From contig BTPP01000001.1 in assembly GCA_037102815.1 (NCBI GenBank), positions 87,001 through 151,000 of the forward strand: DNA of 64,000 nucleotides, written 5' to 3'. Every line of letters starts with the position of its first letter. Position 1 is the first letter of the stretch. Positions 31,992 to 43,945 of this stretch are shown in pieces. A program made the translations under genes and the position numbers. This DNA comes from Neurospora intermedia (lineage: Eukaryota; Ascomycota; Sordariomycetes; Sordariales; Sordariaceae). Under the pieces are notes generated by a model that saw only the letters and a list, made by a program, of their open reading frames with translations, was not told the DNA's origin and ran no database searches.

Positions 31992-33876
31992 GTTGGGAAA
32001 CAAGCTGTGGGTTGAACGTTGCAATCAAGAAGTGTAGTATCGAGGAGATTCGATGTTGGCCAAAGAAGGTGAATATAAGGTGCGCGCGCAACGAAAGTCA
32101 AGCTGCAGTCGGTGTCGTTTCGTTTTGTTGGCGAGGTGAGATTGTTGGATCGATGGAGAAAGCAGCACTGCAGGTGAAGTTGTCGGTCGGTGGAAAGAAG
32201 TGTCGAGAGCAACAACCACCTAGCGACGAGGGAGGGTGGTGGAGTGACCAGGGGGTGACTTTCTGCCCCAGATGATCGAAGACAGTGGGGTCACTGGATT
32301 AGCCTGGAATGGATGGGAGGCTTTTGTTTGGTGGTGAAGGCCGCCTTGGGTGGGGCGGCGATCGCAGTCTTGGTGGGCTTGTTTGGCGTGTTTGGTGGGA
32401 TGTGGAAGCCAAGAGAAAAGCAGCAGCCGCGATCACGTTCTGATCAAGATATCGACACAAACTAACAGGTCGGATGAACAGTCGGGTTCACTTGTTGGGC
32501 AGGAAAAAGGAGACCGGCGGATCCCAGGCAGATCCGTTGTCACCTAGGGCTACCTCTATCAAGTATGGCCGATCGTCTCAACGTTCTTTTTACGAGTGAG
32601 TCAGTACGTAGTGTAGTGTAGTCCGTCCTTGGCTTGTCGTGTTCGTTGGGAGGCCTTCAAGATTGCCGTGGTTAAGGACCGGTGCTAGTGTAGTAGGAGG
32701 TCTGAGAGCCGTCGTCCACTGTAAATGCTGCCCTCGCTTGATCTTATCTGCCGACCTGAGACGAGCAATGAGAAGAGGCTGGGTATTCGCGCAAAGTGAG
32801 GGGTTGGCGCCTAGATTTCTTTTCGAATCGTATCCGAATAGTGTAGATTATTGATTGTCCTCCGTTGTGTCCCAATCATGAGCCTTTTTTTTGCTGTCCA
32901 GATACGATGGGTCGCATTCCACAAATGGCCTGTGACTGTCGGCAAACAAACAGAGGGATAAATCCGGGGAAGTTTGGCGTTTGGAAACAGAAACAGGGTC
33001 CGGGTCCGGATCTTCAATTTTTAACCCCTTGGCAGAGTTAGGTACTTTGGGCGTATGCCAGATGACGTGCCTTCTTCTGCAAGCTATTGCCATGACAAAA
33101 GTATCGCGTCAAAGAAGGTGTTAAGACGCCCTATCCGCGAGAAAAAAAGAAAAGAAACAGAAAGGCAGAAAGGGCCATGTGGTCATTACATCATCGTGCC
33201 TTCAATGTCTAGTTCCAGTGTTTCTTCCCCGCCTCCACTCGGGCTTATTTTCGTTCCTTTGTTTCCCTCTTCCATTCCATCACAGGCCATTTCCGGGCGG
33301 GGCAAACTTGGAATGCTTCGTCGTAAAATTAAACTTATATATTACTCTTTCCGAGCGTATGTCATAGTGTACACGGCATCCGCCATCCTGTTTTCCGTTA
33401 CCCCAAGTCCTCCATGAGGGTCGTGATGCTCATAATGGCGTGAAAGGGACCTCATCGTCAGTCCCCTCTCCCCATGTCATAATCCCATCCTTTGCATGTT
33501 CCTATAAAATCCAAAACATTGTCGCCTGCATTCCCATAACCTCTTTCCATGATTAATAAGTCCCCCGAGTTGGACAAGAGTATCCAAAATGGGGATCGTT
33601 GCTGTAGCCGCTTGCTTGTTCAATGCCGATTGGCTTCTTGGATCTCGAACATAACGACATCAGTCGCGGGTATGTGCAGAAATCGTATCAACCTCCTCAT
33701 TAGACCCGCACCCCATAAATGCTGCCACTTTGCACCTCGCCGTCTCCTTGACTGTCCCACTTCTTAGAGTGAGCGAGAGATCGGTCAGGTTCACCACGAC
33801 CCAAAGGAGCCACGCCCCTATTCAACTACGAGACCGTATACGCATCGCTGGTACGGTCTCCCATGTTGGCATCCCT
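31992..33876. other. Intergenic region
   Basis: No supported gene. It contains the promoter of the phosphatase inhibitor at its left end and the 3' end of the transporter gene at its right. Short frames such as 33055..33417 plus lack domain or splice support. Confidence 0.4.
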
Positions 33877-36062
33877 TTACACCCCACTGCCACTAGCCTT
33901 GCTATCAGTCTGGGACATATCCAAGCCCTTCTCGTACTTATGCAACACCGAGCTATCAAGGGACGCAGCCTCGTCAGCGAATACATCCACCTTGGTCTCA
34001 GCGAACTTGCGCGCGCTGATGCCCTTTGAGAAGAGGAGGTCGAGCTCGGCAAAGGTGCGGCCGGTGGGTTCGGGGACGCGGAAGTAGACGTAGACGATGC
34101 AGAGGAAGCAGATGCCGGCCTGGCATTCGTTAGTTTTGCAACTAGTGGAAAGGGGCAAGGTGACTTACCCAGAAGAAACCGGTAAAGTTGGACCAGTCCC
34201 AGGCACCGGGGTTGAGCATGTAGGGTGTGAGGACGGCAGTGACGATGCCAACAATAATGCTGTGTATTGTCAGTACCTATGCATGATCTCAGAAGGGCTT
34301 CTGGGTCTGAGGAACTTACTAAAGCACACGACCAAGAGCAATGGTCTTGATCTGCAGTCTTCTCGTCGAGATTTCACTGACAAGCGAGTAGCAGACCGTT
34401 CCGACTGTCAACTGGTACACCAGAGCCCAGCCCAACATGATACTGCCAGTCGCGATCGAAGCCTCCCGGTTGTGCGCCTCGGGAACAAGACCAAGGAAAC
34501 CCAACACAAAGAGCATGCAGAATAGACCGCACAACCCATACAGGTAAAGAGCTCTCCGTCCAATACCGCGGCTCATCAAGAACCACGCGCCAAACACGCC
34601 CGCCATGTTGATAGCGTACTGTCCGAGAGCAAACGCATAGGCGTCGTCATCGTCCAGGCCGGCCTGCTTGAGGAAATATGTCGAGTAATTCGAGAACGAG
34701 TTTCCACTCAGATTCTGGATCGCCCACACCATGCACACAATCTCGGTTCTCCTGAGATCATGGCCCTTGAAGCAATCCCAAAAGGTCGCTCCCTGCGTCG
34801 TCTTCTCCTCCAGGGCGGTGGTATGAACCATCATGGCAACGGTCTCGTCCGCATTGAAGTCGGTTTCGCGGTTCACGCTGGTAAGACGGAGGAGAGACTT
34901 CTTGGCGTCATCCAGACGACCCTTGCGGACGAGCCACCAAGGCGATTCGGGTGCGAAGAAGATTCCCAAAGCCAGTGGTACGGGCCACATCCATTGCAGG
35001 GCATAGGGGATTCGGTAGGCCCATTCGTCGTCGCGCTTGAGCATGGACATGATGACTCCAATGGCAATTTCTTGGCCCACGCCCCAGCAGAAGTTGACGT
35101 AGGTGGTAAGGTAGCCACGCATAGCGACGGGGCAGACTTCAGAGGCGTAGGTGATGGTGAGAGTTTGGAAGACGCCCCATGGCTGGAAGGTTGTCAGTAA
35201 ACCAATCATGTGCATTACTTTGAAAGAGGTGAGTAAAACTTACGATACCGCAAAGAATCTCAGCAGCCAACAACGTCTGGACATTCTGCGCCGTAAAGAA
35301 CAGCGAAGTCCACGCGCAAATGAGCATCAAGCAACCGATCACAGTGTACCGATAACCAAAACGTTCTGATACATATCCATTGATGAGAAGGCCGATCAGC
35401 TCTCCCACGTTGGCGCCCTAGGTATGAAACCGGTCAGCATTGTCTGAGGCCACTCAGGGTCCATCTCGCACGGCTCATGCTGCAAGCCCTCCTCCACGAC
35501 TTTCCCATGGACGGGGAACCGGACCCGGACCCAATGCAGCGGCACTGGGAGTGGCTCGGGCGCACGGCACAGGCACAGACATATCAGATCAGATCATTGC
35601 ACTTAGCTCAGCACTCACATTACTAAGACCAGCCTGCCAGCGAGCAGGAACCTCCCAGTGGCCGGGCGCTATCTCCTCGCCGTACTTGCGAGCAAACTGG
35701 GGAAAGGCGTCTTTGATTTGGTCAGCACAGGCTCTGTCATGTGAAGATGAAAAAAAAAAAGAAAGTAAACACCCACAGAAATTGTTGATTAGACAGACAT
35801 CGTAACCCTCCATGACGATGCACGTCGAGATGAGCATGCTCCACGCAATCGCCTTTGGGTACAGCTTGATGCCTTGCAATAGCGTCATCTTTTGCTCCTT
35901 GTCGGTTGCTGTTTTGGCATTTTGAATGATCCTGTCCGTAGTGTCGGTGCGTCGGACCTCGTCTGAGTTGTGGAGGACATCGTGTTGGCCTTTGGAATCG
36001 CTAAATACAATGTCGTCGGATGACGGGTTGTTGGCTGTGGTCCGGGGGTCGGGTGAAGCCAT
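33877..36062 (-). CDS. MFS sugar transporter, alpha-glucoside/maltose permease type
   Basis: Six exons on the minus strand (35777..36062, 35619..35710, 35244..35417, 34320..35182, 34169..34259, 33877..34119) join in frame to 582 residues. The polar N-terminus is followed by about 12 hydrophobic segments. Signature blocks: EGYDVCLINNF with a junction codon giving YAFPQF, then GYVSERFGYR (loop 2-3), PWGVFQTLTITYASEVCP, PESPWWLVRKGRL (loop 6-7, typical of MAL-type permeases), and RVPEPTGRTFAELDLLFSKG at the C-terminus. Introns are 49-201 nt. By family this is a plasma-membrane proton symporter for alpha-glucosides such as maltose, but related clades carry other sugars, so the substrate is inferred. 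No glycosidase gene lies next to it. Confidence 0.88.
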
Positions 36063-37582
36063 GTTTGCTGTTTTCGGTGCGTTGCCCCTTTTTTTTTATT
36101 TTGTTTTGTTTGACTAGTCGTAACTGCCGGGTGGTACGGAGTGTTGTCACTACGCCTGGGTGTTCCTTTCCAAAAACAAAAAAAAAAGTATACCACACCG
36201 ACGGTCAAGTGTTCACCGTGACCTTTTTTGATGCAGCTAAGCAGCCGAAGTGGACACCGGTTGTTGTCGTGGTTGAGCCGTAGAGGGTTTGAAGAATGCC
36301 CAAATGAATGGGATCCGACGACGGTGAAGAGACTGACGGCGTGACGACGAACCACACAGCCTCAGCCGTGATGCAGCTGAGTGAGGAGATGACGGATTGA
36401 CGGTTGAACGACTGGAATTCCAGGAGGGAAGGACATACGTCGGAAGACAGACGCCAGCAGAATTTAGGAGGTGGGAACTACCGCTACCTATGAACAGCCC
36501 GCGGCGCCCAGACGGAGCGGGCGCACGCGACTCCATTTGTTTTTGGATTTGACATCCATCCATGGATCCGTTCTGTTCTTTCCTTTCTCCAGATTTCAGC
36601 GTAAGCGGCAGGAAAGCGGCTCCCGGCCACCGGCCACCACGGCATCCAGAAGGGGAAACTTACGAGAGGAACGAAGCCAATGACAGCAGGCCGTTCGTCC
36701 CAAGACGTGGTGAGTGTGGAGAGGACGGTGGGGTTAGCGGATGTTCTAGTGTCGAACTGTCAGTTTCGCTGCCGTTCCCTGCCATTCGGGCATCCATCCA
36801 GGCCTCAGCTCGGCATTCCTTGAAGCCTGCCGTTGGCACAAGTTCCAAAGTGGAATTCAAGCTGTGCATTAAATTCTCGGCGGCCGAGGTTCATCGATGT
36901 TGTTCAGGCTTCGGGGTCAAAGGATTCACCGTCCAGGCCACGGTACCTATTGCATTATACCGACCCGACAAATACAAGTCAAAAGATGCAACATGACATC
37001 TGTAAGTAGTATGTAATGTGCCATGTCCGTGGTTGTCAGGATGGACGTGACCAAGATGCTGGAGGGGATGGATGGTGTTGGGGAAGAGTGAAGTGAGTGA
37101 GGGGCAACGGTTAACATTTCCGATGCGGGCTTCAACATCTTCAAAGATCTTCACATGATATTTGATAGTCTGGAAAACGAAAGATGGAAGCTCTCATATT
37201 CTAGAATGGCGATTCTTCCACTTCTCAGGGATCAATGTGGTCGTCCCGTCTTTTTTTTTTTTTTTTTTCTTTTTAAATCGTTCTCTCAAATTTGGTGATG
37301 AACTCCAGTTGTGCAGTCTTCAGATGGATGTTTGATTGGCTGCCGGCTCGAGCGTCGTACATTACAGTGAACAACCCCGCACCGACCACATTGCGCAAGT
37401 TTAATGCGATAAGCTCAGTTGTACTTTCTGTGCTCGATAAGCGTCATTACCCGAGTGAAGCGTACGCTAGGATACTCTGGGTACTAACAGCTGCTTGTCA
37501 TCACGGTACGAACTCTGAATTTGTGCAGCGCCAAAGGAGTGCAGTACCTCTACAATAGGTAGGTGCCCCTCACAAGGGGGTC
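36063..37582. other. Promoter and unique sequence before the repeat region
   Basis: It holds the likely promoter and 5' UTR of the transporter, and an interrupted T run at about 37251-37274. No other gene is supported. Composition is still normal up to about 37.6 kb, where it changes abruptly. Confidence 0.45.
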
Positions 37583-37590
37583 GTTATCCA

Positions 37591-37656
37591 CGAACCGGAT
37601 AAAGTGACTGTATGCCTCGCTAATGTGACGGATCTCTAACCCGAAGGAGAAGGCCC
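37591..37656 (+). repeat. Left terminal inverted repeat of the DNA transposon
   Basis: It begins CGAACCGGATAAAGTGACTG and pairs with 40776..40841. This copy keeps the ancestral G at the three positions that differ. Confidence 0.85.
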
Positions 37657-40600
37657 AGCTATAGTCCTACTTTCTGGTCCCATATGTTATGTGAATGTTA
37701 GCCACGCTATAATCTCCACCAAAATAACATAGGCACAACATCTGTATAGGATTCTTATATAAAGTCTCAAGTCGTAAATACTATAATTGTAAGGCGGGAG
37801 CTTAAGTAGTATAGTATATTATTACGTATAAAAATATAAATATTATTAAAATTGTATAATCCCTTTTCCCTACCGTCTAGCGGCTCCTTATAAAGGTATT
37901 GGAGGCGCGTTTCTATTACCCCCTCGCTATAGCGTTAAGGGTATTATAATTGTTATTAGCGTTAGTACTAATTATTAATTCGCCGGCTATTAATTCCTAA
38001 TTATTGCTACTAATGTACTAATTATACTTATAAGGTTATTAATCTACTACGATTACTATTATATAATTTAGGTTAATGTAAATTATTATCTTTTGGACGG
38101 TGGCGGTCGCGGGGTATTATAAAATAGGTCGTAACGAGTACTATTATTACTCTACGCTTATAGCGGGAGATTTTTAGAATAAACGTTTTAAAGGATAGGT
38201 TGAAGATTATTAATAATTAGTACGTTATTATTATTACAATGGGTTACAATTTTATTAGGGTCTTCTTTATTAATTAGTATTAAGAATTCTACGGAGAGTA
38301 GCTAGTACTGGTTAATTTAGTATATTTATATTAATAAATAATTGGGAGTAAAGGATAAATATGAAATTTATAATATTAGGTTTAAACTACTAATATAAAT
38401 TGATATACTATAAATTTAATTATATATTACTTAAGAGTAGAATACGAATTTTGTATTAATAAGGGAGACTATATTATTTGCGAAATCGACCGGTATAAAT
38501 TAGACGTTTATACGGTAGGTACGCTTTTATCTACGATTCTACAAGTTCGATTTATTAGGAGACTAATTCGAAAACGGCGAAGTTTACTAAATACCGTAGT
38601 TTCTTTAATATAAGGGTATTATACTTACGTATATACTTTAAGGTCTCTTTAATATATTATATAATAAATTTCTCTTTTAATTGTAAGAGACTACCTTCGA
38701 TAGCGTTTAATAGAATATTAAAATCGACGAGGCGGTTCTTAAGTAGCTTCTTAAGTACGCTATAAACGCTTTTAGTGTAGGACGTAATACGGATTCTAAA
38801 ATTATAATATAATTTAATATAGAATTATATAAATTTGTAATAAATAAGTAGGTAAACTTTGAATAAATATTCGATAATAGTTAATAAGAAATAGTTAATG
38901 CCGGCGCTAGGGAATTCGTATAGATAAAGATTTACGCTTTTAGGTAGGAAATTCGGTTATTAATGTCCGCCAGCGTTAAAAGAAATTGGGTTTAATATTA
39001 GAGTAAATAATAATTGCCTACGCAGCCAAAATCCCGTCCGTATTATTAAACTACTCTCTATTAGAACCGGCGGGGGCGCGTACGTTAAATTAATTGCTAA
39101 AAATATTATAGGTTACTTTATTTAAGTATTATTATCGATCTTCTATTAAAAGAAATTTAATACCGATTTAATAGGTATCGTTACTATTATTAGTGGGATT
39201 AATAAAATTAACCGTACTAACTTTATTAATCCTATTATTATTTACTTTTAAATAATTGCCGTCGCTACTTTTCTCGCCGAGAGTAATTCTATTAAACGTT
39301 CTAATCTACTTTTTTTTAACGTTAAACGCAACGTTCTTTATAATATACTATAAGTAAATTTAGTACTAAATATTATAATTAAATATCTTACGGACGGTAT
39401 ATTTAAACGTACGGTCGTAGTTAATAATAATTACCTACGGGCGAATAATATTATTATTAGTAAGTAAACGTTTGAGTATTCGAAGAACCTAGGTAAAAGA
39501 CTCCTCCTTTTCGCTATTTAATAAGTAATAACCGATATTGAATATAATATATATAGTTGTTAAACCGCTGATTTATAATAATAGTATATTAAATTGGTTA
39601 ATTTTATAAATATAATTTAAAGATTATACTTCGGGATTTTTCCTCTATTAATTAATATACTAATTGTAAGTCTAGAATACGCAATCGATAGGACTGTTAC
39701 TCGTATTATTAAAAGGATAATTAAGTTTCTTATTTTTATTATTTTTAGAATTTTTTATACCCTTAAATTTACTATTTCCCTTCCAATAAAGCCGGTATAC
39801 GACTATAGGGTTATTTTAGAGAGTGTATAAAAATTACTAAATCGGTGTAAGAACCCTCGCCTTTTCGACTTTAGCCGTAGTAAATATATTTAAAATATTC
39901 CGATTTTTAATTTTAATATTTAAATAGTCAGTTTGAATTGTAGTAATAATATCTCTAAATATATTTTTAGGCTATTTTATATACTTTAATATACTTTCAA
40001 TTATAGGAGTAGTACGGGCAAACTAATAGTAACTAAATAAGTAAGTAGCGGTTGAGGGGTTGAAATTATAGAAATAGAGGTACTAATTGTAAATGAACCG
40101 CTAGGTCCTTGCCTTCTTAAATTCTTTATTATTTTAGTAAAGAACCGTTTTTATTTTCTATTTATACCCCTTCTTTAATAACTTCGAATTAACGTACTAA
40201 TTAGTAAATTTGTAATTAGGGTAATAATCTTTACCCTTACTATAAATGAGGTTATACTACTTTAAATTATAATTTTTATTGAAATTACTATTGCGGATCT
40301 TTGTAATATAGAAGCTTTTCTCCTTCGCTATATTATTAATACTACGAAAAAGATTATTGAAATTATACTACTTTTATAATTAAAGCCGACGAATATATAA
40401 TAGAACTTTGTTTCCCTCTTCCTCCTCCGATTTATTTATACTAGAATCTTTACTAGATTTATCGGAATTATCGACGGTGGGGGTACTAGACTTAACGGCG
40501 GTTATTACGGCTATTACGGGCGTATTATTATTAATAAGATTAATAACGGCGGTAAAGTTCGAAATATTAGGGTACGCAGTGGGGGGTATATTAGGCAGGA

Positions 40601-40775
40601 TATGAGGGCGATTGAATAATAAATACCAAAAATCTAAGCGACGACGGCAATATAGTACGCGATATAGTAAAGTACGTAAGACCCGACGCGATTTCTACTA
40701 TAGGAATTGTACTATATTATTCCCTGTAGAATTTGCGTATAGCTGATATCCACCTATACTGCGACCCAGAAGTGG

Positions 40776-40841
40776 GGGCCTTCTCCTTCGGGTTAGAGAT
40801 CCGTTATATTAGCGAGGTATACAGTCACTTTATCCGGTTCG
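40776..40841 (-). repeat. Right terminal inverted repeat of the DNA transposon
   Basis: It is the reverse complement of 37591..37656 with three transitions, each a TpG or GpA changed to an A on the read strand, consistent with RIP. Confidence 0.85.
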
Positions 40842-40849
40842 GTTATCTA

Positions 40850-42057
40850 GGTCCGCGCAAAATCTCTCAATTACCTGTTTTGGCAAGTGCTGCGCCTGCC
40901 TCGAACTACCGCACGGATGCAACACTAATGTTATTAGTGACTTCTATGTTCCGTGCGCAATGCGCTTAGGTAGGAACCGCAGCGGTACGTAAGCGCTTGA
41001 GCCGCGGTCGCCGGAGCCGTATATCGGCCGGTATTTCAATGATAATACCGGTATTGATATATAAGTAGTAAATCTAGTGCGGAATATCTAAGATTTTACT
41101 AGTATAATTTGGGTAGTAGGATGAGTCTTACCTTTAAATATCGAACTTTTAAATTAAAAATTAGTAAACTTTATATTAAGTTTTACGAAATTTAATATTT
41201 AAATTTGGTTTTATATAATAAGAACGTTATTTAATAATTAGAATAACTATAAAAAATTTTTATTTATAAAATAGTTATTACTAAATACTATTTTTTTTTC
41301 TTATTTTTTAAGTACCGCTTTCGTTATATTCGTAGAGGTATTAGTACTATTCCGATGTAAACTAAATAATAATATCGAAATAAAAAAAAAATAAAAAACC
41401 TTCTAATAAATACTACCTAATATTTAAGAAGAGTTAAACCGCTTTAGTTCTGTAATTAAAAATAAATTCTACTTCTTATTAGCGCTCTTATTATTACCTT
41501 CCTTACTACTACCCTCCTCCTAAATACTACTATCTTCCTTATTATTATCCTTAGGAAGGGTAGTATTATAAATATTATAGTTGCTAATATTAAACTATTT
41601 TGTAATAAATTAGTAAAGGTTCTTTAGCGAATTTAAAAAATTTAGAAATTTATAAGGCTGCGGTTAATATTATTGAAAATATCCTTAGTATTTATAGCTT
41701 ACTGAGCGAGGATAGGTAAATAAATGCTAAGAGAGCTAATAATTTTCTTTAAAGCCTTAATTTAGCGAATATATAAAGTAAACTCCTTCTCCTCCTAAGT
41801 TTTGGTCTTAGTCTCCTTCTTAATTATAAATTAATTCTAAAGAGAATTAATAGAGGTATAGTTATTGAAGGGGTGCGGGGACGGACCGAAGGGGCTTATA
41901 CTTATATAGGGAGGAATAGTAACGACTTTTTTCTTAGTAGCTATAATAATTCTCGCAATATTATTATACTCCTTTATAAAGGTAGTAGAGTGTTTACCTT
42001 TTTTATTAATATTTTTATCCTACTAAGTAAGGACTCTATTATAAATACTATTGGGAA

Positions 42058-42090
<33 letters not shown>

Positions 42091-43702
42091 AGTAAATTAT
42101 TAGAGGTTGGGTTGAAGTTTCTTTGAGGTTTCTTATTAGGATATAATATTTATAGTAACTATTTTTAGTATATTTAAAGTATAAAACTCCTTTATTAACT
42201 TAGTTATAGTATTTCTATTTAGGGTTTTTTTCAGCCCTAATAATATAAAGAATATATAGAATTTTATGCTCTACGCTAGGCTTTTTAATAGGGGTAGTAA
42301 GAGCGGTAGTCTTCTAATTAATATTAGAATATAGAGATATAGGTAAGGAATTATAAAAGAATAGTTTTTATATTTTTTTTAGTAGGGGTAAGGGAATTAG
42401 TAGTAATAGTATTAGCTTTATATTTATTATTATTACTAGTATCGGTCTTAATAGCGGGGGTAGCGGGGGCAATTTAGGTATTAATAAGCGTAAAGCCCTA
42501 ATTAGAAGCGGAACCGCTATTAATATAAGTATTAAGAGCTATAATTAAAATAGTCGGTTATTATTATTATTATTATTATATACTAAATAATTATAAATAT
42601 ATTAGTTTGAATTCGCGCTTAGAATTACATCGCGTATAGAAAAAAAAAAAAAATACGTACGAGAGAAAGAGCAGTGCAGCGTAAAATAGTAAATTTACTA
42701 AATATATTAATATTATTAATAAAAATTACGCGCGTAGTTAAAAGGGGGAGGGATACGTACGAAAGTAGTAATATTATATAATAGAGGAAGAGGGAAAAGA
42801 AGAGAGGGTAATATAATAAGAGAAAGTAAAATAGAGGGGTAATTGTCTATTTAGTAATTTATTTACTAATAATCTAACTTTAAATTTAAATAATTTACTA
42901 TATTACTTATATATTTATTTACTTTACTATATTAAATATTATCCCATATAGGAATTTAGGAATATTTTATATTAGAATATTTTATTTTATTATTTATACG
43001 AGAGGTTTAGCGGAGGGGTAATTTAGTACTACTACTAAATATAATAATAATAAAAATTAAGAAAAATATATATTTCTACTTATAATATTGTACATACCTG
43101 GATATATAACTTACAAATTGATATATTAGTATAAAATATATTTATTAATAGTTATTTAACCTTTTTTTTCATTTTGCTATATATTTATATTCAAAAATAC
43201 TTTATAAAGGTTAAGGTATTATTAATTTATAATATTATATATATAGTACTATTCTACTATGGGGTTATAGTTATATAGTACCTATAGCCTTCTAACTTTT
43301 AATAGATAGTATATAAAATATATTTTTATAATATATTAAAGGGGGTAGCTTTAAAAAAATAGTTAAAACTTTAATATTTTAACTCGAGTAAAATAGTAGA
43401 TAATGTACTATAAAACCTTATATAATATACTAATTTAAATCCTCCCCTAAAGCTTTTAACCGCTACTATTATAAATCTTTTAAATTAATAGTAAAAATAA
43501 TATCGATACTTTCCTTTACCTTATTAATAAAAATTTAAGATTAATAATCCGTTTCCTCTACGGAACCTCCGCAAACTATTACTAAATCTCTAATTCGGTA
43601 AATATTTGTATTTAACCGTTCGCTAATCTCTTGAATCTATAACTTTTATTTTAATAGTATATTAATAATACTATTAAATATACCCTCAAATAGTATTTTA
43701 AT
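40850..43702. other. Short less-mutated island followed by unidentified RIP-degraded repeat DNA
   Basis: Bases 40850 to about 41060 still contain CpA and TpG and look like the unique DNA into which the transposon inserted. From about 41060 the sequence again becomes AT-rich and stop-laden. It includes a 27-A tract (about 42063-42087), TTA microsatellite stretches near 42560 and an inverted CCGGTATT motif near 41028-41055. I could not assign it to an element class. Confidence 0.4.
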
Positions 43703-43945
43703 TGTTACGGGGCGCGAGCAAGTACTAAGCTAAGACTTTAATTATTGTGCGAGGAATAGGAAGAGAATCCTATACGCGTACGAGAACTATATAGGGCACA
43801 CTGTAGGTCCAATATACGGACCATAGTACGTGTGTACGTAAGTGTACGTAACCGCTGTACTATACTTAGATAGCTGTGAGCTGGCTGTACTACTGCAGTA
43901 TAGTACTTATTTATATATAGGAATATAGTAGTAATGCTTGTGATA
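43703..43945 (-). repeat. 3' LTR of Gypsy 1
   Basis: It begins TGTTACGGGGCGCGAGC and ends GTGATA directly before the polypurine-tract complement. The terminal TG is intact, and the expected terminal CA is TA, a RIP-type change. No second copy lies in the window. Confidence 0.55.

Larger units (their letters stand above)
37591..40841. mobile_element. RIP-degraded DNA transposon with 66-bp terminal inverted repeats
   Basis: The ends 37591..37656 and 40776..40841 are inverted copies that differ at 3 of 66 positions, all G-to-A in the right copy. They are flanked by GTTATCCA (37583..37590) and GTTATCTA (40842..40849), an 8-bp target duplication with one C-to-T change. The interior of about 3.1 kb is AT-rich with stops in every frame, so no transposase could be read. 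Target length fits hAT or P-type, and with the long inverted repeats also Mutator-like elements; the superfamily is undecided. A 65-codon plus-strand frame at 40408 is the longest surviving one. Confidence 0.8.
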
